Made by a program: the position numbers and the translations under genes. Shown here piece by piece: positions 63,619 through 64,000 of a stretch of DNA of 64,000 nucleotides (position 1 is its first letter; each line of letters opens with the position of its first letter). The notes beneath the pieces were generated by a model. It ran no database searches. It saw only the letters and a program-made list of their open reading frames with translations, and was not told the DNA's origin. The DNA comes from Carettochelys insculpta (Eukaryota; Chordata; Testudines; Carettochelyidae). The DNA lies in assembly GCF_033958435.1 (NCBI RefSeq), contig NC_134138.1, forward strand, positions 269,863,798 to 269,927,797. The letters are read 5' to 3'.

Positions 63619-64000
63619 CTAATGGTAGTCCATCAATCCGATGATGACAAATCTGTGCAGATCATCTGTTATTGGTCTTATGATGTGCCCTCTGGTGACT
63701 GTATAAGCCAATTCTAGAGGTGCACATTTTGCCGCAGATGGTGCATGGGAAGTTTGCAATCTGTGGGTTGTGCATTGCTCATGCTCTGTGACGTCATTCG
63801 CGTGCCTCTTGTAGATGCCGGCAGCGGTCTTCCTCAAAGGCAATGCAGGTATTTCTGACTGTTGCACACCACTGTGTTCTGTCACCGGTGGCATCCTCAA
63901 GGTCCCTCGGTTTGATACTGCTGTACTGCAGATTGGCTTTGATAGTATCCTTGTAGCGTTTCTGTGGACGACCTATACACCGGATGCCCTGGGAGAGTTC
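63619..64000 (-). mobile_element. 3' end of a non-LTR retrotransposon, off the edge
   Basis: The minus strand carries GRPQKRYKDTIKANLQYSSI and LEDATGDRTQWCATVRNT, then, after frame breaks, a C2H2-like CTICGKMCTSRIGLYSHQRA followed by H. This is the C-terminal region of a LINE polymerase protein with a final zinc finger. It differs from CR1 and from the RTE copy at 17,960. The polymerase core lies past the window. Confidence 0.65.

Noticed and set aside
49..64000. CRISPR array, integron or prophage-type system
   Set aside because: Repeats here are mobile-element copies with target duplications, and the gene structure is spliced and eukaryotic.

Overview
This window is vertebrate nuclear DNA, most likely from a turtle. 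It carries a CR1 LINE with a SGNH-esterase ORF1 tail, several CR1 3' tails, many TTCGAA-rich foldback elements and whole PIF/Harbinger transposons. Its only host gene has 24 small exons with clean GT/AG boundaries and continuous phase. The species call is an inference from repeat content; no rRNA, tRNA gene, CRISPR array or prokaryotic operon is visible.

The host gene lies on the minus strand from about 63,083 to 3,334. Together the 24 exons give 3,240 bp, or 1,080 open codons. I identify it as DLEC1 (also CFAP81), a ciliary/axonemal protein built of immunoglobulin-like ASH/MSP-type modules. The exons run from the middle of the protein nearly to its C terminus. The N-terminal exons lie beyond 64,000, and the short last coding exon was not found between 1 and 3,333. 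Coding sequence is about 5% of the window; the rest is intron or 3' flank filled with mobile elements.

Layout from low to high coordinate: hAT-like element (49-970); a 436-bp palindromic MITE (2,296-2,731); DLEC1 exons 24 to 18 (3,334-10,102); a near-complete CR1 on the minus strand (10,574-13,845); older CR1 remnants (14,853-17,480); an RTE-type LINE broken by a later insertion (17,960-19,440); exons and palindromic MITEs (20,413-24,164); a very young non-autonomous LTR retrotransposon with identical 399-bp LTRs (24,601-27,780); a Harbinger deletion derivative (29,790-30,446); a decayed Harbinger (32,444-36,320); a 4.79-kb two-gene Harbinger with an intact transposase (39,444-44,233) and a deletion derivative beside it (44,677-45,358); further MITEs; two broken Harbinger fragments (53,109-57,746); a third deletion derivative (59,042-59,735); a TIR element carrying a G-rich minisatellite (60,607-61,812); and the 3' end of another non-LTR retrotransposon at the right edge.

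The most notable systems are the Harbinger family, where one master copy sits with its deletion derivatives and older cousins inside one gene, and the young LTR element. A 569-bp inverted duplication flanks exon 6 of the host gene. All mobile elements with defined limits lie between exons and do not break the reading frame.
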